Of a stretch of DNA of 6,283 bases, positions 4,480-6,283 are shown in pieces. A model generated the notes under the pieces. The model was not told the DNA's origin, did not search any database, and saw only the letters and a list, made by a program, of their open reading frames with translations. How positions within the stretch are numbered: position 1 is the first letter of the stretch; each line of letters begins with the position of its first letter. This stretch comes from Capsulimonas sp. (GTDB lineage Bacteria > Armatimonadota > Armatimonadia > Armatimonadales > Capsulimonadaceae), in the NCBI GenBank assembly GCA_025963815.1, contig JAOQAA010000511.1, forward strand, positions 1 through 6,283, written 5' to 3'. The position numbers and the translations under genes are program-made.

Positions 4480-6283
4480 ATGACTCCCAAAACCTTGGTC
4501 TCGCTTTTTTATTCGTTCACTCTATCCCCTCTCCTACTGACCTTGGCGTCGAATTCGTATGCGGCGAAGCCGGGCGTTTCGTCGTTCCTGCCCGCACAGC
4601 TGCGCTGCGACTATTTGACCGCCCCCCTTGGGATTGACGACCTCCACCCCAGTTTGAGCTGGATTTCTCTCAGCCGCACGCCCGAGGAGCGGGGGCAGAA
4701 CCAGAGCGCGTACCAAGTCGAGGTCGCTTCCAGCGCGGATGGACTCGCGCGAGGCGCTTATCTGTGGAACTCGTCCAAGGTCGTGTCATCGCAGTCCATG
4801 GGAGTGAAGTACGGAGGGGCATCGCTTCGATCCCATATGCAGTGCTTCTGGCGGGTCCGTGTGTGGGATCAGGCGGGGCGACTGTCCGGGTGGAGCAAAC
4901 CAGCGCTCTGGACGATGGGCGTTCTTTCGCCGTCGGAGTGGAAGGCGAAGTGGATCGATGGGGCGTCTCAGGAAACCCGGTGGCGAGATTTTACGGTTGA
5001 AACCTCGTTTACGATCCAGCATGAAGCCGCAGCCATCTACTTTCGCGCCAGCGGCCCCGGGAAAGCCTATATGTGGCAGATCACCACCGCCGGCGATCAC
5101 CCGGTGTTTCGGCCGCATGCGCGCGTCAACGGCTTTTACGAAGTCCTCAAGGACGTCTCGCTCGCTCCAATCTACACAAACGCCGATTTTCAGAAGCCGC
5201 ACACCTTGCGAATCACCGCGTCGGGAACGACGATCACCACTTATCTCGACGGGCGCTTGATCGATACGACGGTGGATGATAAGCTGGCCTCAGGATCGAT
5301 CGGTTTTCGAGGATCGTCTACGGAGACGGCGACGTTTCATCGCGTTCGTGTTACGGATCTCGCCGGCAAAGTCCAGTACGAGAATAAATTCCCCGCGAAT
5401 GGCGATAATGCGTTTCGCGGCGGCGCACTTGGCCCTGACGGCCTGACCGTGGCGAACACGGACGCGATGCTGGAAAGCGGCAATCCGAGAACGCCTATGC
5501 TGCGGCGTGAGTTCTCACTGACGCGGCCGATCCGACGCGCCTGGCTGTACGCCTCCGCGCTCGGTATCTACACGGCGCGCATCAACGGCAAACGCGTGAG
5601 CGACCACTACTACGCCCCCGGCTGGACGAACTATTATCGGCGCGCTCAATACCAATGCTACGATGTGACGCCTCTGCTCAAACGCGGCGGCAACGCCATC
5701 GGCGCGCAGATTGCGCCAGGCTGGTACTGCGGCAATATCGCCTGGTTTGGCCCCAACCAGTACGGGAGCGACTGCCCGAAGTTCTTCGCTGAGCTGCATG
5801 TCCAGTACACCGATGGATCGCAGCAGATCGTCGCCAGCGACCAATCCTGGAAGCTCGCCTCTGGGCCAATCACACAGGCGGACAACCTGGACGGCGAACA
5901 CTACGACGCCCGCCAGGAGCATCCCGGATGGGACTTGCCTAAATTTAACGACAAAGGCTGGAGCGCCGCGCACATCGCGCCGATCCATATTGCCATGACC
6001 GCCCAGATGGACCCTCCGATCCGGGCCACGCAGATAATCCCCTCGCAGTCGGTCACACAGCCCCAGCCCGGCGTGTACATCTACAAACTTCCTCAGGATA
6101 TCACAGGCGTCGCTCGGGTTCGTATCGAGGGCAAGCCGGGGACGACAGTCACGATCCGGCAGGGCGAAGTGCTGAACTCCGACGGGACGCTCAACCTGAT
6201 CACACTGGAGTCGCCGGGGATTCCGGGGGCGCGTGCGGACGCCATCGACCGATATACATTTGGCGCGTCGGGCAAAGCTGTGT
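4480..6283 (+). CDS. Secreted alpha-L-rhamnosidase (GH78-type), N-terminal 601 residues, with a CBM67-like insert
   Basis: The frame is open to the window edge. Family members often have 900-1,100 residues, so the (alpha/alpha)6 catalytic domain lies outside the window. Order: a signal peptide (1-28, likely SYA|AK); a fibronectin-III-like domain (about 38-146: PSLSWISLSR, YQVEVASS, FWRVRVWDQAGRLSGWS); the EWKAKWID joint at 153-160; a lectin-like beta-sandwich of about 140 residues (166-306); then the rhamnosidase N-terminal domain (about 340-510). The last includes YTARINGKRV, APGWTNYYRRAQYQCYDVT and the diagnostic NLDGEHYDAR (469-478). The frame ends in RYTFGASGKAV, just before the region where the catalytic part begins. 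The enzyme would release terminal rhamnose from glycosides or polysaccharides outside the cytoplasm. No ribosome binding site precedes 4480. In-frame ATGs at 4438 and 4423 are alternatives, but 4480 gives the most normal signal peptide. The family is confident; the start is moderate. Confidence 0.88.
   Translation, partial: MTPKTLVSLFYSFTLSPLLLTLASNSYAAKPGVSSFLPAQLRCDYLTAPLGIDDLHPSLSWISLSRTPEERGQNQSAYQVEVASSADGLARGAYLWNSSKVVSSQSMGVKYGGASLRSHMQCFWRVRVWDQAGRLSGWSKPALWTMGVLSPSEWKAKWIDGASQETRWRDFTVETSFTIQHEAAAIYFRASGPGKAYMWQITTAGDHPVFRPHARVNGFYEVLKDVSLAPIYTNADFQKPHTLRITASGTTITTYLDGRLIDTTVDDKLASGSIGFRGSSTETATFHRVRVTDLAGKVQYENKFPANGDNAFRGGALGPDGLTVANTDAMLESGNPRTPMLRREFSLTRPIRRAWLYASALGIYTARINGKRVSDHYYAPGWTNYYRRAQYQCYDVTPLLKRGGNAIGAQIAPGWYCGNIAWFGPNQYGSDCPKFFAELHVQYTDGSQQIVASDQSWKLASGPITQADNLDGEHYDARQEHPGWDLPKFNDKGWSAAHIAPIHIAMTAQMDPPIRATQIIPSQSVTQPQPGVYIYKLPQDITGVARVRIEGKPGTTVTIRQGEVLNSDGTLNLITLESPGIPGARADAIDRYTFGASGKAV

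Noticed and set aside
4329..4637. Plus-strand open frame (102 residues) across the rhamnosidase promoter
   Set aside because: It overlaps the rhamnosidase start in another frame, begins in the candidate terminator and has no ribosome binding site.
5515..5988. Minus-strand open frame (157 residues) inside the rhamnosidase gene
   Set aside because: It is an antisense shadow of a conserved domain with the diagnostic DGEHYDAR motif on the plus strand.

Overview
The window is GC-rich, densely coding bacterial DNA. It holds six genes: two on the minus strand at the left and four on the plus strand. Both terminal genes run off the window. The mix of exported glycoside hydrolases, a tandem NIPSNAP protein and an exported intradiol-dioxygenase-like lipoprotein resembles an environmental saprophyte of the Armatimonadota, Acidobacteriota or Planctomycetota type. 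That is an impression from gene style; nothing in the window fixes the taxon.

Left part (1-1219, minus strand): a TetR-family repressor gene (564-1184) is followed 42 bp later by an MFS drug-efflux-type transporter (1-521, C-terminus outside the window). An exact 15-bp sequence, TGACTGATCGTTCAA, occurs twice. One copy lies in the spacer of the predicted tetR promoter and the other just before the ribosome binding site of the transporter. This is the layout of a self-regulated repressor-plus-pump cassette. The predicted tetR promoter would also give a leaderless mRNA.

Middle part (1243-4263, plus strand): a secreted clan-A (TIM-barrel) glycoside hydrolase (1308-2582) is followed by a tandem-domain NIPSNAP protein (2653-3348, GTG start). 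Next comes a Tat-exported lipoprotein with a complete intradiol dioxygenase iron site (3445-4263), which has its own candidate promoter. A candidate terminator lies downstream of it.

Right part (4383-6283, plus strand): a strong candidate promoter leads into the first 601 codons of a secreted GH78-type alpha-L-rhamnosidase. It carries a lectin-like insert of about 140 residues resembling CBM67. Its catalytic domain lies beyond the window.

The two hydrolases would act outside the cytoplasm on plant or microbial polysaccharides or glycosides. The dioxygenase lipoprotein could act on catechol-type aromatics released nearby, but this link rests on neighbourhood only. I saw no CRISPR array, tRNA, rRNA, insertion sequence or phage gene. 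No stretch over 300 bp lacks a gene; the longest gap, 4264-4479, holds the candidate terminator and the rhamnosidase promoter.
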